Source: Aquamicrobium lusatiense
GTDB taxonomy: Bacteria > Pseudomonadota > Alphaproteobacteria > Rhizobiales > Rhizobiaceae
Reading direction: 5' to 3'
Assembly: GCF_014201615.1 (NCBI RefSeq)
Contig: NZ_JACHEU010000001.1
Span: 186,001 to 250,000, forward strand
DNA length: 64,000 nt
The position numbers were made by a program, and so were the translations under genes. Of the stretch, positions 1 to 11,951 are shown piece by piece. Within the stretch, counting starts at the first letter, position 1; each line of letters begins with the position of its first letter. The notes under the pieces were generated by a model that saw only the letters and a program-made list of their open reading frames with translations, searched no databases and was not told the DNA's origin.

Positions 1-946
1 CGACGCGGATGCCGGTGTCGACGCCCTTCTTCTCCGCCGTTTCCAGCGTGGCGACGGAAGTGCCCATGTGGTGGACGTCATCGATGAAGGCGGCGATCTG
101 CGGATTGCTTTCCGCTGCCTTTTTGGCCAGCGGATGATCGGCGGATACCGCCATGAACGACGCGCCGAAGATCGTGTCGGGGCGCGTGGTGTAAACCTCA
201 AGTTCGGTCTCGCCCGCGGGCGCGCTCGCCGCATCCAGCTTCCAGCGCAGCAGCAGGCCCTCGGACCGGCCGATCCAGTTCTGCTGCATGATGCGGACTT
301 TTTCGGGCCAGCGGTCGAGCGTGTCGAGCCCGTCCAGCAGGTCCTGGCTCATCGACGTGATCCTGAAGAACCATTGCGTCAGGTCGCGCTGCTCAACCGG
401 AGCGCCGGAGCGCCAGCCCTTGCCGTCGATCACCTGCTCGTTGGCGAGCACGGTCATGTCGACCGGGTCCCAGTTGACCTTCGCCGCCCGGCGCTCGACC
501 AGACCCGACTTCCAGAAATCGAGGAACATCTTCTGCTGGTGGCGGTAGTAGGAAGGGTCACAGGTCGCCAGCTCGCGCGACCAGTCGAGCGAGAGGCCCA
601 TGGTCTTGAGCTGGCCCTTCATCGTCGCGATATTGGCATAGGTCCAGTCGCGCGGGTTGACCTTGTTGTCACGCGCCGCGTTCTCGGCCGGCAGGCCGAA
701 CGCATCCCACCCCATCGGGTGCAGCACATTGAAGCCTTTGGCCCGCTTGTAGCGCGCCACGACATCGCCCATCGTGTAGTTGCGCACATGGCCCATATGG
801 ATGCGCCCGGACGGATAGGGGAACATCTCGAGCACGTAATATTTGGGCTGGGGATCGTCGTTCTTCGTCTCGAACAGCTTGTCGGCATCCCATGCCTTCT
901 GCCATTTGGGTTCGGACGCGCGCGGATTGTATCGTTCGGTTGCCAT
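1..946 (-). CDS. leuS: Leucyl-tRNA synthetase, N-terminal part (runs off the window)
   Basis: Charges tRNA-Leu with leucine in the cytoplasm (class I aminoacyl-tRNA synthetase). About 315 residues are visible; the rest lies beyond base 1. The protein begins [20 protein letters not shown], and the class I signature is clear: PYPSG at residues 44-48, then HMGH (the HIGH motif) at 50-53, followed by [15 protein letters not shown]. The visible 3' part enters the editing (CP1) domain ([13 protein letters not shown]). The ATG at 946 is favoured because the family normally starts shortly before the YNP segment. It is divergent from the yggS-like gene, with 153 bp between the starts. Confidence 0.97.
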   Translation of the reverse strand, partial: MATERYNPRASEPKWQKAWDADKLFETKNDDPQPKYYVLEMFPYPSGRIHMGHVRNYTMGDVVARYKRAKGFNVLHPMGWDAFGLPAENAARDNKVNPRDWTYANIATMKGQLKTMGLSLDWSRELATCDPSYYRHQQKMFLDFWKSGLVERRAAKVNWDPVDMTVLANEQVIDGKGWRSGAPVEQRDLTQWFFRITSMSQDLLDGLDTLDRWPEKVRIMQQNWIGRSEGLLLRWKLDAASAPAGETELEVYTTRPDTIFGASFMAVSADHPLAKKAAESNPQIAAFIDDVHHMGTSVATLETAEKKGVDTGIRV

Positions 947-981
947 GACCGGTTTTTCTTCTAAAAGCATGCTGGAAGCTG

Positions 982-995
982 CCGCATGCATGCGG
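982..995. promoter_or_regulatory. Perfect 14-bp palindrome between leuS and the yggS-like gene
   Basis: The sequence CCGCATGCATGCGG equals its own reverse complement and sits in the 153-bp divergent intergenic region. It is a possible protein-binding site or a small hairpin. No regulator is known to me for it, and the function is not established. Confidence 0.35.
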
Positions 996-1099
996 TCAGC
1001 GGGGATATGCCCCGGTCTTCACCATGCTTTGCGGGACCCGTCAACCTAAAGGCATGCCGGCGGGGCAAAATCGGAACGTCAGAACAGCAGGATTTCGAT

Positions 1100-1762
1100 A
1101 TGAGCGATGCGGTTGAGCGGCTTGCACAGGTGAAGCAGAAGATCGCGGTGGCAGAACGCGAAGCCGGCCGCGATGCAGGCTCGGCCGTGCTCGTCGCTGT
1201 CTCCAAGACCTTCAATGCAGAGGCTGTCCGCCCGGTCATCGAGGCGGGCCAGCGCGTGTTCGGAGAGAACCGGGTTCAGGAGGCACAGGGCAAATGGCCG
1301 GGGCTCAGGCAGGCGTTCTCCGACCTCGAGCTGCATCTCATCGGCCCCCTGCAATCCAACAAGGCAAAGGAAGCCGTTGCGCTGTTCGACGTCATCGAGA
1401 CGGTCGATCGCGAGAAGATCGCGGCCGAGCTGGCGAAGGAGATCACAAGGCAAGGTCGCTCCGTGCGCCTCTACGTCCAGGTCAATACGGGTTCCGAGCC
1501 CCAGAAGGCGGGCATCGAGCCGAAAGAGGCGGTCGCCTTCGTCACACGCTGCCGCGAGGTTCATGGGCTGGTCATCGAGGGGCTGATGTGCATTCCGCCC
1601 GCCGATGAAAACCCCGGCCCGCATTTCGCTCTGCTGGAAAAGCTCGCCCGCGAGGCCGGCGTTGAAAAACTGTCCATGGGCATGTCGGGCGATTATGAAC
1701 TGGCCGTCGCCTTTGGCGCGACCAGCGTCCGGGTCGGCTCCGCCATCTTCGGAACCCGCTAG
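1100..1762 (+). CDS. YggS/PROSC-family pyridoxal phosphate homeostasis protein
   Basis: Small fold-type III PLP-binding protein that buffers intracellular pyridoxal 5'-phosphate; no enzymatic reaction is firmly established for the family. 220 residues, typical length. The PLP lysine is K36 in VAVSKT. Other family signatures are FGENRVQEAQGKW, HLIGPLQSNKAK, LSMGMSGDYELA and the C-terminal VRVGSAIFG phosphate-binding end. The ATG at 1100, preceded by AGCAGGA, is chosen over an upstream in-frame ATG at 986, which would add residues foreign to the family. A pyridoxal kinase gene lies about 26 kb away but is not linked to it. Confidence 0.95.
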   Translation: MSDAVERLAQVKQKIAVAEREAGRDAGSAVLVAVSKTFNAEAVRPVIEAGQRVFGENRVQEAQGKWPGLRQAFSDLELHLIGPLQSNKAKEAVALFDVIETVDREKIAAELAKEITRQGRSVRLYVQVNTGSEPQKAGIEPKEAVAFVTRCREVHGLVIEGLMCIPPADENPGPHFALLEKLAREAGVEKLSMGMSGDYELAVAFGATSVRVGSAIFGTR

Positions 1763-1862
1763 AGCATTTCTGCTTTTCTCTGAATCGCAAAATACTCTAT
1801 CTCTTTGTTTTGGCCGCATTTATGCGACGCCAGATGTTTCCATCTGGCTGCAAAATGCTCTA
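1763..1862. repeat. Rhizobial-type dispersed palindromic intergenic element, copy 1
   Basis: The segment opens with AGAGCATTTCTGC and ends with GCAAAATGCTCTA, so the two ends are inverted repeats. The middle reads TACTCTATCTCTTTGTTTT. The same order of blocks appears, in the opposite orientation, in the element at 49795-49893, and part of it at 58351-58440. It begins directly after the yggS-like stop codon. It resembles mosaic intergenic elements seen in many Rhizobiales genomes; the family name cannot be assigned without a search. Confidence 0.7.
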
Positions 1863-1892
1863 AAAACGCTCCCGCATGAAATCACACCAAGG

Positions 1893-1925
1893 AAAAAGGC
1901 CGGGGCATGACACCCCGGCCTTTTT
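1893..1925. terminator. Intrinsic terminator, probably bidirectional
   Basis: GGCCGGGG and CCCCGGCC arms around a short loop, flanked by an A-run on the left and a T-run on the right. It lies between the converging yggS-like gene and livK-like gene and could serve both. Confidence 0.85.
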
Positions 1926-1950
1926 CGATTCAGTCGTGCAAACCTCAGAT

Positions 1951-1996
1951 CATTTATGCGAGGCCAGATGTTTCCATCCGGCTGCAAAAAGCTCTA
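1951..1996. repeat. Second partial copy of the end of the dispersed element
   Basis: 46 bp matching 1817-1862 at 43 of 46 positions by eye, in the same orientation, 89 bp further on. Both contain CAGATGTTTCCATC, a small hairpin, and end in GCTCTA. In this copy the final CTA is, on the minus strand, the TAG stop codon of the binding-protein gene at 1994. Confidence 0.7.
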
Positions 1997-3100
1997 GTCC
2001 GCAGCGACGATCTTGCCGCCTTCCCACTTGAACAGCGAGAAGCTCGGGCTCGTCAGATCACCGTTCTCGCCATAGGTCAGCTTGCCGATCGCGGTCGGGA
2101 TTTCACCGCCGTCCTTGAGCGCGGCTGCAACGGCTGCGGTGTCGTCGGCCTTGCCGGCCTTCTCGATGCCCGCCTTGAGCACTTCAACCGCGGCATAGGC
2201 GTTGAGCGTGAAGGCTTCCGGGGGAATGCCCTTTTCCTTCAGCACTTCCACGGCAGCGGCGGAATCGGAGTTCTTCAGCGCGTCGGAGGCGTTGGTGAAC
2301 AGCGTGCCGGCAGCGGCTTCGTTGCCGATTGCCCAGTATTCGGTGTTGGACAGGCCTTCACCGCCGATGATGGTCGCCTTCACGCCTGCATCGGCGAGCT
2401 GGCGGGCGAGCAGGCCGCCTTCAGGGTGATAACCGCCGAAGTAGATGACCTCGGCGCCATCGGATTTCAGACGCGTGACCAGCGCCGACAGATCCTTCTC
2501 GCCGGCATTCAGCGAGGTGTGGCTGACTTCGGTCACGCCACCGGCATTGATGCCGGCCTTGAAGGCGTCGGCGAGACCCTTGCCGTAGGTGCCCTTGTCG
2601 TCGACGATGGCGACCTTCTTGTCCTTCAGGTTCGCCACGACATAGGCAGCAGCCACTTCGGCCTGCTGGTCGTCACGGCCGCAGGTGCGCAGCACGTTGG
2701 TCAGGCCGCGCGCGGTCAGATCCGGCGCCGTTGCGGTCGGCGTCACCATCAGGATGCCGTTCTCGGCGAAGACGTCGGAAGCGGCCATGGCAACGCCGGA
2801 GGTGACCGGGCCGACCACATAATGCACGCTCTCGCCCACCAGAAGGTTGGCCGCCGAAACGCCCTGCTTGGGATCGCCGGCATCGTCAGCCAGCTTGATC
2901 ACCACCTTCTCGCCAAGGATGCCGCCATCCTTGTTGATCTTCTCCACGGCGGCCTCTGCGCCATTCTTGACCTGCTCGCCATAGGCGGCAACCGGCCCGG
3001 TCAGCGGTGCCACGACACCGATGACGATATCGGCCTGCGCGCCCGAAACGAAAGCCATCGAAGCAAACAGTGCAACGCCGGCCAAAAGTTTGTTCTTCAT
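1994..3100 (-). CDS. Branched-chain amino acid-type ABC transporter periplasmic binding protein
   Basis: Predicted LivJ/LivK-family (type 1 periplasmic fold) solute receptor for an ABC importer, secreted to the periplasm. 368 residues. A signal peptide ends at SGAQA near residue 23, and the mature protein starts [13 protein letters not shown], a family hallmark. It is followed by [16 protein letters not shown] and a second lobe containing [24 protein letters not shown] lies upstream of the ATG. No permease or ATPase genes adjoin it, so its partners are elsewhere; orphan liv-type receptors are common in rhizobia. The TAG stop lies inside a repeat copy. The exact ligand cannot be read from sequence. 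Confidence 0.93.
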   Translation of the reverse strand: MKNKLLAGVALFASMAFVSGAQADIVIGVVAPLTGPVAAYGEQVKNGAEAAVEKINKDGGILGEKVVIKLADDAGDPKQGVSAANLLVGESVHYVVGPVTSGVAMAASDVFAENGILMVTPTATAPDLTARGLTNVLRTCGRDDQQAEVAAAYVVANLKDKKVAIVDDKGTYGKGLADAFKAGINAGGVTEVSHTSLNAGEKDLSALVTRLKSDGAEVIYFGGYHPEGGLLARQLADAGVKATIIGGEGLSNTEYWAIGNEAAAGTLFTNASDALKNSDSAAAVEVLKEKGIPPEAFTLNAYAAVEVLKAGIEKAGKADDTAAVAAALKDGGEIPTAIGKLTYGENGDLTSPSFSLFKWEGGKIVAAD

Positions 3101-3438
3101 GAGTGTGCTCCCTGTTACCTGAACCTCGATGCATGAACCTGCCGATAAGGCAAAAAAGGTCCAGCGAAGTCCTGAATTTCAGGCATAGCTGCTGTGCCGC
3201 CTCTTGGCAATCGCCCGCCGATCAGGCTTTCGGCATTGGCCGCGCTATCGCTTGGGCCAGAAATGAACAGCTCCGCAAACGCCGGTCATGACGCAATGTC
3301 GCGGCTTTAAATGATGGCAATCCAAGGTCTAATGTTGCCGTTGAGGCAGCAATGTTAATAATGCGGCCGACTTTCGTGGCGGGATGCCGCGCAGATAAGC
3401 CCGCTGGCCGGGCGCATTATTCGGGAGGGAAGCCTGTA
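3101..3438. other. Divergent intergenic region between the liv-type gene and acs
   Basis: 338 bp without a convincing gene. It must carry the promoters of both neighbours. Visible items are a 13-bp inverted repeat at 3171-3183 (CCTGAA, one base, TTCAGG) and the GGAGGGA ribosome-binding site of acs at 3424-3430. I cannot place promoter boxes with confidence. Confidence 0.6.
3171..3183. promoter_or_regulatory. 13-bp inverted repeat CCTGAA-N-TTCAGG
   Basis: Perfect 6-bp arms with a single central base, about 70 bp upstream of the liv-type gene start and 256 bp upstream of acs. Candidate operator for either gene; no regulator is identified. Confidence 0.35.
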
Positions 3439-5391
<1,953 letters not shown>

Positions 5392-5400
5392 TCTGAACGG

Positions 5401-5434
5401 AAGGAGGCGGGCAAAAACCCGCCTCCTTCTTTTT
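5401..5434 (+). terminator. Intrinsic terminator of acs
   Basis: AAGGAGGCGGG and CCCGCCTCCTT arms around CAAAAA, then CTTTTT, ten bases after the acs stop codon. Confidence 0.92.
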
Positions 5435-5467
5435 GAAGTCCCGACTCGTTTTTGAAGTCCTTACTCG
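5430..5467. repeat. Tandem 19-bp duplication
   Basis: Two adjacent 19-mers, each TTTTTGAAGTCC followed by seven bases ending ACTCG, differing at two positions. The first T-run is also the tail of the acs terminator. Confidence 0.75.
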
Positions 5468-5516
5468 GGCAAACCAGCTTTGCGGTCCCGCATCCTTCCG
5501 ATTTGTTCGGAAGCGC

Positions 5517-5735
5517 TCAGAAGTCGCTGGTGAGGCCCTTCACTTCCCAGTCGCCATAGCGGCCGGGCTCCATGCCCCCGCGCCCGCCAAGCTCGACCGG
5601 TCGCGCGGCTTCGGCCTGCTTGTAGGCCTTGCGCCGTTCGGCAGCCTCTTTCAGCGCCCGCTCGGCCGCCGGGCTGAGAGCCTTGTCTTCCGCTGAGGTG
5701 CTTTCCTTCGGTTCCGTGCCATCTTGATCTGTCAT
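5517..5735 (-). CDS. DUF1674 protein, SdhAF4-like succinate dehydrogenase assembly factor
   Basis: 72 residues. The C-terminus reads GGRGGMEPGRYGDWE followed by VKGLTSDF, the signature of the DUF1674 family. Eukaryotic members (SDHAF4/Sdh8) bind the flavinylated SdhA subunit during assembly of complex II, so a similar role is a reasonable inference here. The N-terminal half is charged and probably disordered or helical (PAAERALKEAAERRKAYKQ). The ATG at 5735 has AGGACGG upstream; a longer in-frame start at 5819 would run into the promoter space of the divergent htpX. Confidence 0.85.
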   Translation of the reverse strand: MTDQDGTEPKESTSAEDKALSPAAERALKEAAERRKAYKQAEAARPVELGGRGGMEPGRYGDWEVKGLTSDF

Positions 5736-5839
5736 TTCCGTCCTGCCAAATGGATTGAAAGCTGGCCTTTCGCTTCCCATCATATAGCGAAACAGGTGCG
5801 TGGGATCGACCCTTTGCACGCGGGAACACGGAGTACGGT

Positions 5840-6919
5840 ATGAACACGATGCGCACCGCCATGCTGCTGGCCGCCATGACGGCGCTGTTCATGGGCGTGG
5901 GCTACCTGATCGGCGGCTCGGGCGGCATGACGATCGCTTTCGTGATCGCGGCGGCCACCAATCTGTTCAGCTACTGGAACGCCGACAAGATGGTGCTGTC
6001 CATGCACCATGCCGTCGAGGTCGATGAGCGCAACGCGCCCGAATATTACGCCATCGTGCGCGAGCTTGCCTCGCGGGCCGGGCTGCCGATGCCGCGTGTC
6101 TATCTCATCGACAACCCGCAGCCCAACGCCTTCGCCACCGGCCGCAACCCGGAAAACGCCGCCGTCGCCGCCACCACCGGGCTCCTGCAGCGCCTGTCGC
6201 CTGAGGAAGTCGCCGGCGTCATGGCGCATGAGCTTGCCCATGTGCAGAACCGCGACACGCTCACCATGACCATCGTCGCCACGCTTGCCGGCGCCATTTC
6301 GATGCTCGGCAACTTCGCGCTGTTTTTCGGCGGCAACCGCGACAACAACAACAATCCGCTGGGCTTCATCGGCGTGCTGGTGGCGATGATCGTCGCTCCC
6401 TTCGCAGCCATGATTGTGCAGATGGCGGTCAGCCGCACGCGCGAATATGCCGCTGACCGGCGCGGCGCGGAAATCTGCGGCCGACCGCTTTGGCTGGCTT
6501 CCGCCCTTGACAAGATCGCGCGCAACGCCGAACGCATCCACAATCCCGATGCCGAGCGCAATCCGGCAACGGCGCATCTCTTCATCATCAACCCCCTTTC
6601 CGGCGAGCGCATGGACAATCTGTTCTCCACCCACCCCGACACGGGCAACCGCATCGCCGCGCTGCAGGCCATGGCGAACGAGTGGGAGGGACCGGCCAGC
6701 GCGCCCGATATGCACCGCCAGCCCGATCCTGCCCCCCGCAGCGCTCCGTCCCGGAACGCTCCGCAGGCGAATGCCGACCCCGGCGAAGGCCAGAGTGCCG
6801 GGCCATGGGGCGGGCGCCAGCAGAATGAAGCTCCGTCCCGGCAGGCAAAAACCAAGTGCAGCCCCAAGTCCAATCCATGGGGCCGCAATCCCACCGGGCC
6901 GAAAGGCCCGTGGTCGTGA
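5840..6919 (+). CDS. htpX: Membrane zinc metalloprotease HtpX
   Basis: Inner-membrane M48 protease involved in quality control of misfolded membrane proteins. 359 residues. Two N-terminal membrane segments lie near residues 5-40. HELAH is at 130-134, the third zinc ligand is probably E202 in [11 protein letters not shown], and two more hydrophobic segments lie between them. After about residue 285 there is a tail of about 75 residues rich in Pro, Ala, Asn and Gln, ending [14 protein letters not shown]; such tails occur in alphaproteobacterial HtpX. The stop codon overlaps a possible GTG start of the methyltransferase gene (GTGA), suggesting translational coupling. Confidence 0.95.
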   Translation: MNTMRTAMLLAAMTALFMGVGYLIGGSGGMTIAFVIAAATNLFSYWNADKMVLSMHHAVEVDERNAPEYYAIVRELASRAGLPMPRVYLIDNPQPNAFATGRNPENAAVAATTGLLQRLSPEEVAGVMAHELAHVQNRDTLTMTIVATLAGAISMLGNFALFFGGNRDNNNNPLGFIGVLVAMIVAPFAAMIVQMAVSRTREYAADRRGAEICGRPLWLASALDKIARNAERIHNPDAERNPATAHLFIINPLSGERMDNLFSTHPDTGNRIAALQAMANEWEGPASAPDMHRQPDPAPRSAPSRNAPQANADPGEGQSAGPWGGRQQNEAPSRQAKTKCSPKSNPWGRNPTGPKGPWS

Positions 6920-8325
6920 AGCCCGGGGGTTTGAAATCGGGGGCGCAGACGCGCAGACGGCATCCTTCCGGTTCACGCAGCCCGGACACCGCATCGCCAG
7001 CCGTGGCGGGCCTTGCCGCGCGCAAGACCGCCGTGCGGCTGCTCGGTGCCGTCATCGAAGCCAGCACGTCGCTGGACGGCCTGACCGACAACGAGCACGG
7101 CCACCCGCAATATATGGCGCTCGACATGCGCGACCGCGCACTGGTCCGCGCCATGCTGGGCGCGGCGCTGCGCCACCGCGTCACCATCAGCGCACTGCTG
7201 TCGAAGCGGCTCGACAAGCCGCTGCCGGCCAACGCGACCGCGCTTGCCCATATCCTGCATATCGCCGCCGCGCAGATCCTCTTCCTCGACGTGCCCGACA
7301 GCGCCGCTGTCGACCTCGCCGTCACCCACGCCAAGTCGGATCCCCGCACGCAGCGTTTCGCCGGGCTGGTCAATGCGGTGCTGCGCGCGCTCTGCCGCGC
7401 CAAGGCAACCGAGCTCGAAACGGCGCTCGCCGGCACCCACGACGCGCCGGAATGGTTCGCGAACCGGCTTGCCGCGGCCTATGGCGCGGACGAAGCCGGC
7501 GCCATCCTCCGCGCCCACCGGCTTGAGGCGCCCATCGACATCACCGTCAAGTCAGACCCCGATCTGTGGGCGCAACGCCTCGGCGGCATCGTCCTGCCGA
7601 CGGGTTCCGTGCGGCTGGAAAAGCTCGATGGCGCCATCACCGGACTGCCGGGCTTCGATGAGGGCGCGTGGTGGGTTCAGGACGCCGCCGCCGCCCTGCC
7701 GGCACGGCTGATGGGCGACATTTCCGGCAAAAAGGTCGCCGATTTGTGCGCGGCCCCCGGCGGCAAGACCGCGCAGCTCATTCTCGCCGGCGCTGACGTC
7801 ACCGCCGTGGACGCCTCGGCAAGCCGCCTGAAGCGTCTCTCCCGCAATCTCGACCGGCTCGGGCTGAAGGCCACCGTCATCCACAGCGATCTGATGCAGC
7901 TGGACCCGCCCGACCTGTTCGATGCGGTGCTGCTCGACGCGCCCTGCTCCTCCACCGGCACGGTTCGCCGTCACCCCGACGTGCCGTGGACGAAGACGCC
8001 GGACGATATCGCCCGGCTGGCCGCTCTCCAGCGCCGGCTGCTGGACAAGGCGTTCACGCTGATTCGCGACGGCGGCATCGTCCTGTTCTCGAATTGCTCG
8101 CTCGACCCGTCAGAGGGCGAGGAGCTGATCGCCGCGTTTCTTGGGGATACGCCCGGAGCGGAACAGGACCCGATCCAGCCGCAGGAAGTGCCCGGCATCG
8201 CGCCATTCGTCACGCCACAGGGAGCCCTGCGCACCACGCCGGCGGGGCTGGATATGGGTTCGCCTTCGCTTTCGGGGCTGGACGGTTTTTACGCCGCAAG
8301 GCTGAGGAAGCGCGCTGCCTCATAA
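6916..8325 (+). CDS. RsmB-like 16S rRNA (cytosine-C5) methyltransferase
   Basis: Transfers methyl from SAM to C5 of a cytosine in rRNA (E. coli RsmB/Fmu acts on C967). 469 residues from the GTG at 6916. The N-terminal NusB-like domain has [13 protein letters not shown] and [20 protein letters not shown]. The SAM motif [12 protein letters not shown] starts near residue 277. The two family cysteines are C344 in DAPCSSTG (catalytic) and C394 in SNCSLDP. An ATG at 6856 would extend the protein by 20 residues and overlap htpX by 64 bp. The GTG overlapping the htpX stop, with GAAAGG before it, is preferred but not certain. Confidence 0.92.
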   Translation: MKPGGLKSGAQTRRRHPSGSRSPDTASPAVAGLAARKTAVRLLGAVIEASTSLDGLTDNEHGHPQYMALDMRDRALVRAMLGAALRHRVTISALLSKRLDKPLPANATALAHILHIAAAQILFLDVPDSAAVDLAVTHAKSDPRTQRFAGLVNAVLRALCRAKATELETALAGTHDAPEWFANRLAAAYGADEAGAILRAHRLEAPIDITVKSDPDLWAQRLGGIVLPTGSVRLEKLDGAITGLPGFDEGAWWVQDAAAALPARLMGDISGKKVADLCAAPGGKTAQLILAGADVTAVDASASRLKRLSRNLDRLGLKATVIHSDLMQLDPPDLFDAVLLDAPCSSTGTVRRHPDVPWTKTPDDIARLAALQRRLLDKAFTLIRDGGIVLFSNCSLDPSEGEELIAAFLGDTPGAEQDPIQPQEVPGIAPFVTPQGALRTTPAGLDMGSPSLSGLDGFYAARLRKRAAS

Positions 8326-8485
8326 GGTGAGAGCAGGCTTAGGCAAGCCGTTGCTTACGAAAGCATGTGGACAGAATGCCCTGCGGCCTGCGCCGCAGGT
8401 TTGCATTCCCCTTCGCATAACCTATTGAATCACATAGTTTGCATGTAAATTCGAGACTTCGGTACAAGCGTTGGCCACTGCTGCC

Positions 8486-10195
8486 ATGAATACGACTCGC
8501 CTTTGGGCGCTGGTCGCACGGGAATTCTGGCGCAAGGCGCGCCGGAACCTGCGCGCCGGTCCGGCCTATCGCTGGCGCTATTCCGGCCGCACGCCCGAGC
8601 GTGTGCTGATCGCTCCGCCCGACCTGCGCCTTGCCGATCCCCAGATCGCCACGGAGATCTATTACGGCCGCTTTCCGCTTTCGGGCCGGCTCGTGGAGAC
8701 CGGCGGCGAATCGCCATTCCGCGTTTCCGCCTCCCATGAAGGCTGGCAACGCTCCCTGCACGGCTTCCGCTGGCTGCGCCACATGCGCGCCGCGAGTTCC
8801 GAGCTTGCCTCGGCCAATGCGCGGGTGCTGGTCAAGGACTGGATCGCCATCCACGGCAGCCACATAGCCGGCATCGCCTGGGATCCGGGCGTGACCGCCA
8901 AGCGCATCATCGCCTGGCTCCAGCACTCCTCCGTGGTGCTGCAGGGCGCGGATCTGCCCTTCTACCGCGCTTTCCTGAAATCGCTGGCGATGCAGATCCG
9001 CTACCTGCGCTCGATGGCGCGCGAGATGCCGCATGGCAAGGACCTGCTGCGCGCCCGCATCGCCCTTGCCTTCGCCGCCCTTTCCCTGCCTGCGCCGCCA
9101 TCGGCGCTGCGCTCGGCCAGCCGCAATCTGGCCGAGGAACTCGATCGCCAGATCCTTCCCGACGGCGGCCACATCTCGCGCAATCCGCTGATGGTTCTGG
9201 AGTTCCTCGCCGACATATTGCCGCTGCGCCAGACCTACGCAAATCAGGCCGAACAGCCGCCGGCGGCATTGATGGGAGCCGTGGACCGCATGCTGCCGGC
9301 GCTGCGCTTCTTCCGCCATCAGGAAGGCAGCCTCGCCTGCTTCAACGGCATGGGCGCCACCATACAGGACCGCATCGCCGCCATATTGCGCCATGACGAC
9401 ACCGCCGGCGCGCCGCTTCTGCACGCGCCCCATTCCGGCTATGAGCGCCTCAGCATCGGCGATGTCACCGTGATCGCCGATACCGGCGCGCCGCCGCCCC
9501 TCGAAGTCTCGGGCTCGGCGCATGCCGGCTGCCTCTCCTTCGAACTGTCGTCGGGGCGCCACCATTTCATCGTCAATGCCGGCGTCGACACCTATGGCGA
9601 CCCGGAATTCAGGCCGCTGGCGCGCGCCACCGCTGCCCACTCCACGGCCACGATCAACGACAATTCGTCGGCCCGCTTCAGCCATTCGTCACGCCTCTCC
9701 GGCCTTGTCGGCTCGCCGCTGATCGGCGGCCCGCAGCATATCCATTGTGAGCGCCGCGACGGGCCGGACAGGCACGGCTTTCTCGCCCGCCATGACGGCT
9801 ACCTGCCTCGCTTCGGCCTGTGGCATGAACGTGAGCTGATCCTTTCCAACCGGGGCGGAACGCTGTTCGGCCGCGACAGCTTCCTTGCCGACACCCCAAG
9901 CCGCACCCGCAATGACGCCCAGCATCTGGTGACGGTTCGTTTTCACCTCCACCCCGAGATCAACCTGTTCACCGACTCAGGCGGCCATTACGTGCTGGCC
10001 GCCGACAATGGCGATGCGTGGATGTTCTCCTGCGCCGAGGTCGCGCCGCAGGTGGAAGAGTCCATCTATTTCGCCGGCATTGCAGGCCCGCGCATCACCC
10101 GCCAGCTCCTGCTCTCCTTCGACGCCTCGGAGGTTCCCGAGATTCGCTGGCGCCTGAAGCGGGTGCGGCTGGCGGGCGCAAGCCTTCCTAACTGA
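8486..10195 (+). CDS. Heparinase II/III-family protein
   Basis: 569 residues with an alpha-helical N-terminal half (KDWIAIHGSHIAGIAWDPG, LPDGGHISRNPLMVLEFLADI) and a C-terminal beta-rich heparinase II/III-like half (VIADTGAPPP, GCLSFELSSGRHHFIVNAG, ARHDGYLPRFGLWHERELILSNRGG). Family members are polysaccharide lyases or proteins of unknown activity; the substrate here is unknown. There is no signal peptide at the N-terminus, so it may act in the cytoplasm, which is odd for a lyase. The ATG at 8486 is chosen; a TTG at 8471 is in frame. Its place between an rsmB-like gene and purH is, to my knowledge, common in Rhizobiales. Confidence 0.88.
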   Translation: MNTTRLWALVAREFWRKARRNLRAGPAYRWRYSGRTPERVLIAPPDLRLADPQIATEIYYGRFPLSGRLVETGGESPFRVSASHEGWQRSLHGFRWLRHMRAASSELASANARVLVKDWIAIHGSHIAGIAWDPGVTAKRIIAWLQHSSVVLQGADLPFYRAFLKSLAMQIRYLRSMAREMPHGKDLLRARIALAFAALSLPAPPSALRSASRNLAEELDRQILPDGGHISRNPLMVLEFLADILPLRQTYANQAEQPPAALMGAVDRMLPALRFFRHQEGSLACFNGMGATIQDRIAAILRHDDTAGAPLLHAPHSGYERLSIGDVTVIADTGAPPPLEVSGSAHAGCLSFELSSGRHHFIVNAGVDTYGDPEFRPLARATAAHSTATINDNSSARFSHSSRLSGLVGSPLIGGPQHIHCERRDGPDRHGFLARHDGYLPRFGLWHERELILSNRGGTLFGRDSFLADTPSRTRNDAQHLVTVRFHLHPEINLFTDSGGHYVLAADNGDAWMFSCAEVAPQVEESIYFAGIAGPRITRQLLLSFDASEVPEIRWRLKRVRLAGASLPN

Positions 10196-10300
10196 CGAAC
10201 GACGCATCAAAGCCCGGCCTGTCTGCGATTCATGCGTTTAATTCGCAGCCCTCATGTGCTAGGGCGCGGCCATATTCCCGCAGCATGAAGGACCCCGCGC

Positions 10301-11917
10301 ATGGCTGTCGCCTCCAAGAACATTCCCGCTCCCGATCTGGTGCCGGTGCGCCGGGCGCTGCTGTCGGTCTCCGACAAGACGGGCCTCGTCGATTTCGCAC
10401 GCGCGCTGGCTGCCGCCGGCATCGAGCTGGTGTCCACGGGCGGAACCTCGAAGGCGATCGCGGAGGCCGGCATTGCGGTGCGCGATGTCTCCGAACTGAC
10501 CGGCTTTCCCGAGATCATGGACGGCCGCGTCAAGACGCTGCATCCCTCCGTGCACGGCGCACTGCTCGGCATTCGCGACGACGCCGAACATGTCGAAGCC
10601 ATGCGCGCCCACAACATCGAGCCGATCGATCTGGTGGTGGTCAATCTCTATCCGTTCGAGGAGGTGCGGGCCTCGGGCGCCGGCTATGCGGCAATCGTGG
10701 AGAACATCGATATCGGCGGCCCCGCCATGGTGCGGGCTTCGGCCAAGAACCATGCCTATGTCGCCATCGTCACCGACCCGGAAGATTATGCCGGCGTGCT
10801 GGAAGCCATGCAGGCGAATTCCGGCTCGCTATCGCTGGATTTCCGCAAGTGGCTGGCCGCAAAAGCCTTTGCCCGCACTGCCGCCTATGACGCCGGCATC
10901 TCCAACTGGTTCACTGAGACGCTGGAGATCGAAAACCCGACATGGCGCGCTTTCGGCGGCAAACTGGACAGCGTCATGCGCTATGGAGAAAACCCGCACC
11001 AGCAGGCCGGCTTCTACGTCACCGGTGAGAAGCGCCCGGGCGTTGCCACGGCGCACCAGTTGCAGGGCAAGCAGCTTTCCTACAACAACATCAACGATAC
11101 CGATGCCGCTTTCGAGCTGGTGGGCGAATTCGATCCGGCCCGCACCGCGGCGGTCGCCATCATCAAGCACGCCAATCCCTGCGGCGTCGCCGAAGGCGCT
11201 TCGCTGAAGGACGCCTATCTGAAGGCGCTTGCCTGCGATCCGGTTTCCGCCTTCGGCGGCATCGTGGCGCTGAACGGGCTGCTCGACGCGGAGGCGGCCG
11301 AGGAGATCGTGAAAACCTTCACCGAAGTGATCATCGCCCCGCAAGCCAGCGAGGAAGCGCAGGCCATCGTTGCCGCGAAGAAGAACCTGCGCCTGCTCGT
11401 CACCGGCGGCCTGCCCGATCCGCGCATGGCCGGCATGATGGTGAAGTCGGTGGCCGGCGGCCTCCTCGTTCAGGGCCGCGACAATGCCGTGGTCGACGAT
11501 CTCGACCTCAAGGTGGTGACGAAGCGCGCGCCGAACGACGCCGAGATGGCCGATTTGCGCTTTGCCTTCCGCGTCGCCAAGCATGTGAAGTCGAACGCCA
11601 TCGTCTATGCGAAGGACAGCGCCACCGTCGGCATCGGTGCCGGCCAGATGAGCCGCGTCGATTCCTCACGCATCGCCGCCCGCAAGGCGATCGATGCAGC
11701 GGAGGCGGCCGGCTGGGCCGGGCCGCTGACCAAGGGCTCGGTCGTGGCCTCGGATGCCTTCTTCCCCTTCGCCGACGGCCTGCTGAGCGCAGTGGAAGCC
11801 GGCGCCACCGCCGTCATCCAGCCGGGTGGCTCGATGCGCGACGAGGAAGTGATCGCCGCGGCCGACGCCCATGGCATCGCCATGGTGTTCACCGGCACCC
11901 GCCACTTCCGGCACTGA
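10301..11917 (+). CDS. purH: Bifunctional AICAR transformylase / IMP cyclohydrolase
   Basis: Performs the last two steps of IMP synthesis: formylation of AICAR with 10-formyl-THF, then ring closure. 538 residues, full length. The N-terminal cyclohydrolase domain has [25 protein letters not shown] and [13 protein letters not shown]. The transformylase domain has [27 protein letters not shown] and the catalytic KHANPCG with K289-H290. The C-terminus is [11 protein letters not shown], as expected. It stands about 100 bp after the heparinase-like gene. purE and purK are in the same window but 35 kb away. Confidence 0.98.
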   Translation: MAVASKNIPAPDLVPVRRALLSVSDKTGLVDFARALAAAGIELVSTGGTSKAIAEAGIAVRDVSELTGFPEIMDGRVKTLHPSVHGALLGIRDDAEHVEAMRAHNIEPIDLVVVNLYPFEEVRASGAGYAAIVENIDIGGPAMVRASAKNHAYVAIVTDPEDYAGVLEAMQANSGSLSLDFRKWLAAKAFARTAAYDAGISNWFTETLEIENPTWRAFGGKLDSVMRYGENPHQQAGFYVTGEKRPGVATAHQLQGKQLSYNNINDTDAAFELVGEFDPARTAAVAIIKHANPCGVAEGASLKDAYLKALACDPVSAFGGIVALNGLLDAEAAEEIVKTFTEVIIAPQASEEAQAIVAAKKNLRLLVTGGLPDPRMAGMMVKSVAGGLLVQGRDNAVVDDLDLKVVTKRAPNDAEMADLRFAFRVAKHVKSNAIVYAKDSATVGIGAGQMSRVDSSRIAARKAIDAAEAAGWAGPLTKGSVVASDAFFPFADGLLSAVEAGATAVIQPGGSMRDEEVIAAADAHGIAMVFTGTRHFRH

Positions 11918-11951
11918 GCCGGCCGCCGGCCTCCCGCTCTCAGGTAAAGTC

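Noticed and set aside
68..964. A 298-codon plus-strand frame at the left edge
   Set aside because: Antisense to leuS, whose HMGH and PYPSG motifs are clear on the minus strand.
947..1099. A T-box or leucine leader before leuS
   Set aside because: No T-box bulge sequence or leucine-codon leader peptide is visible, and T-boxes are not expected in this group.
1907..3136. A 409-codon plus-strand frame
   Set aside because: Antisense to the liv-type receptor, which has a good signal peptide and start site.
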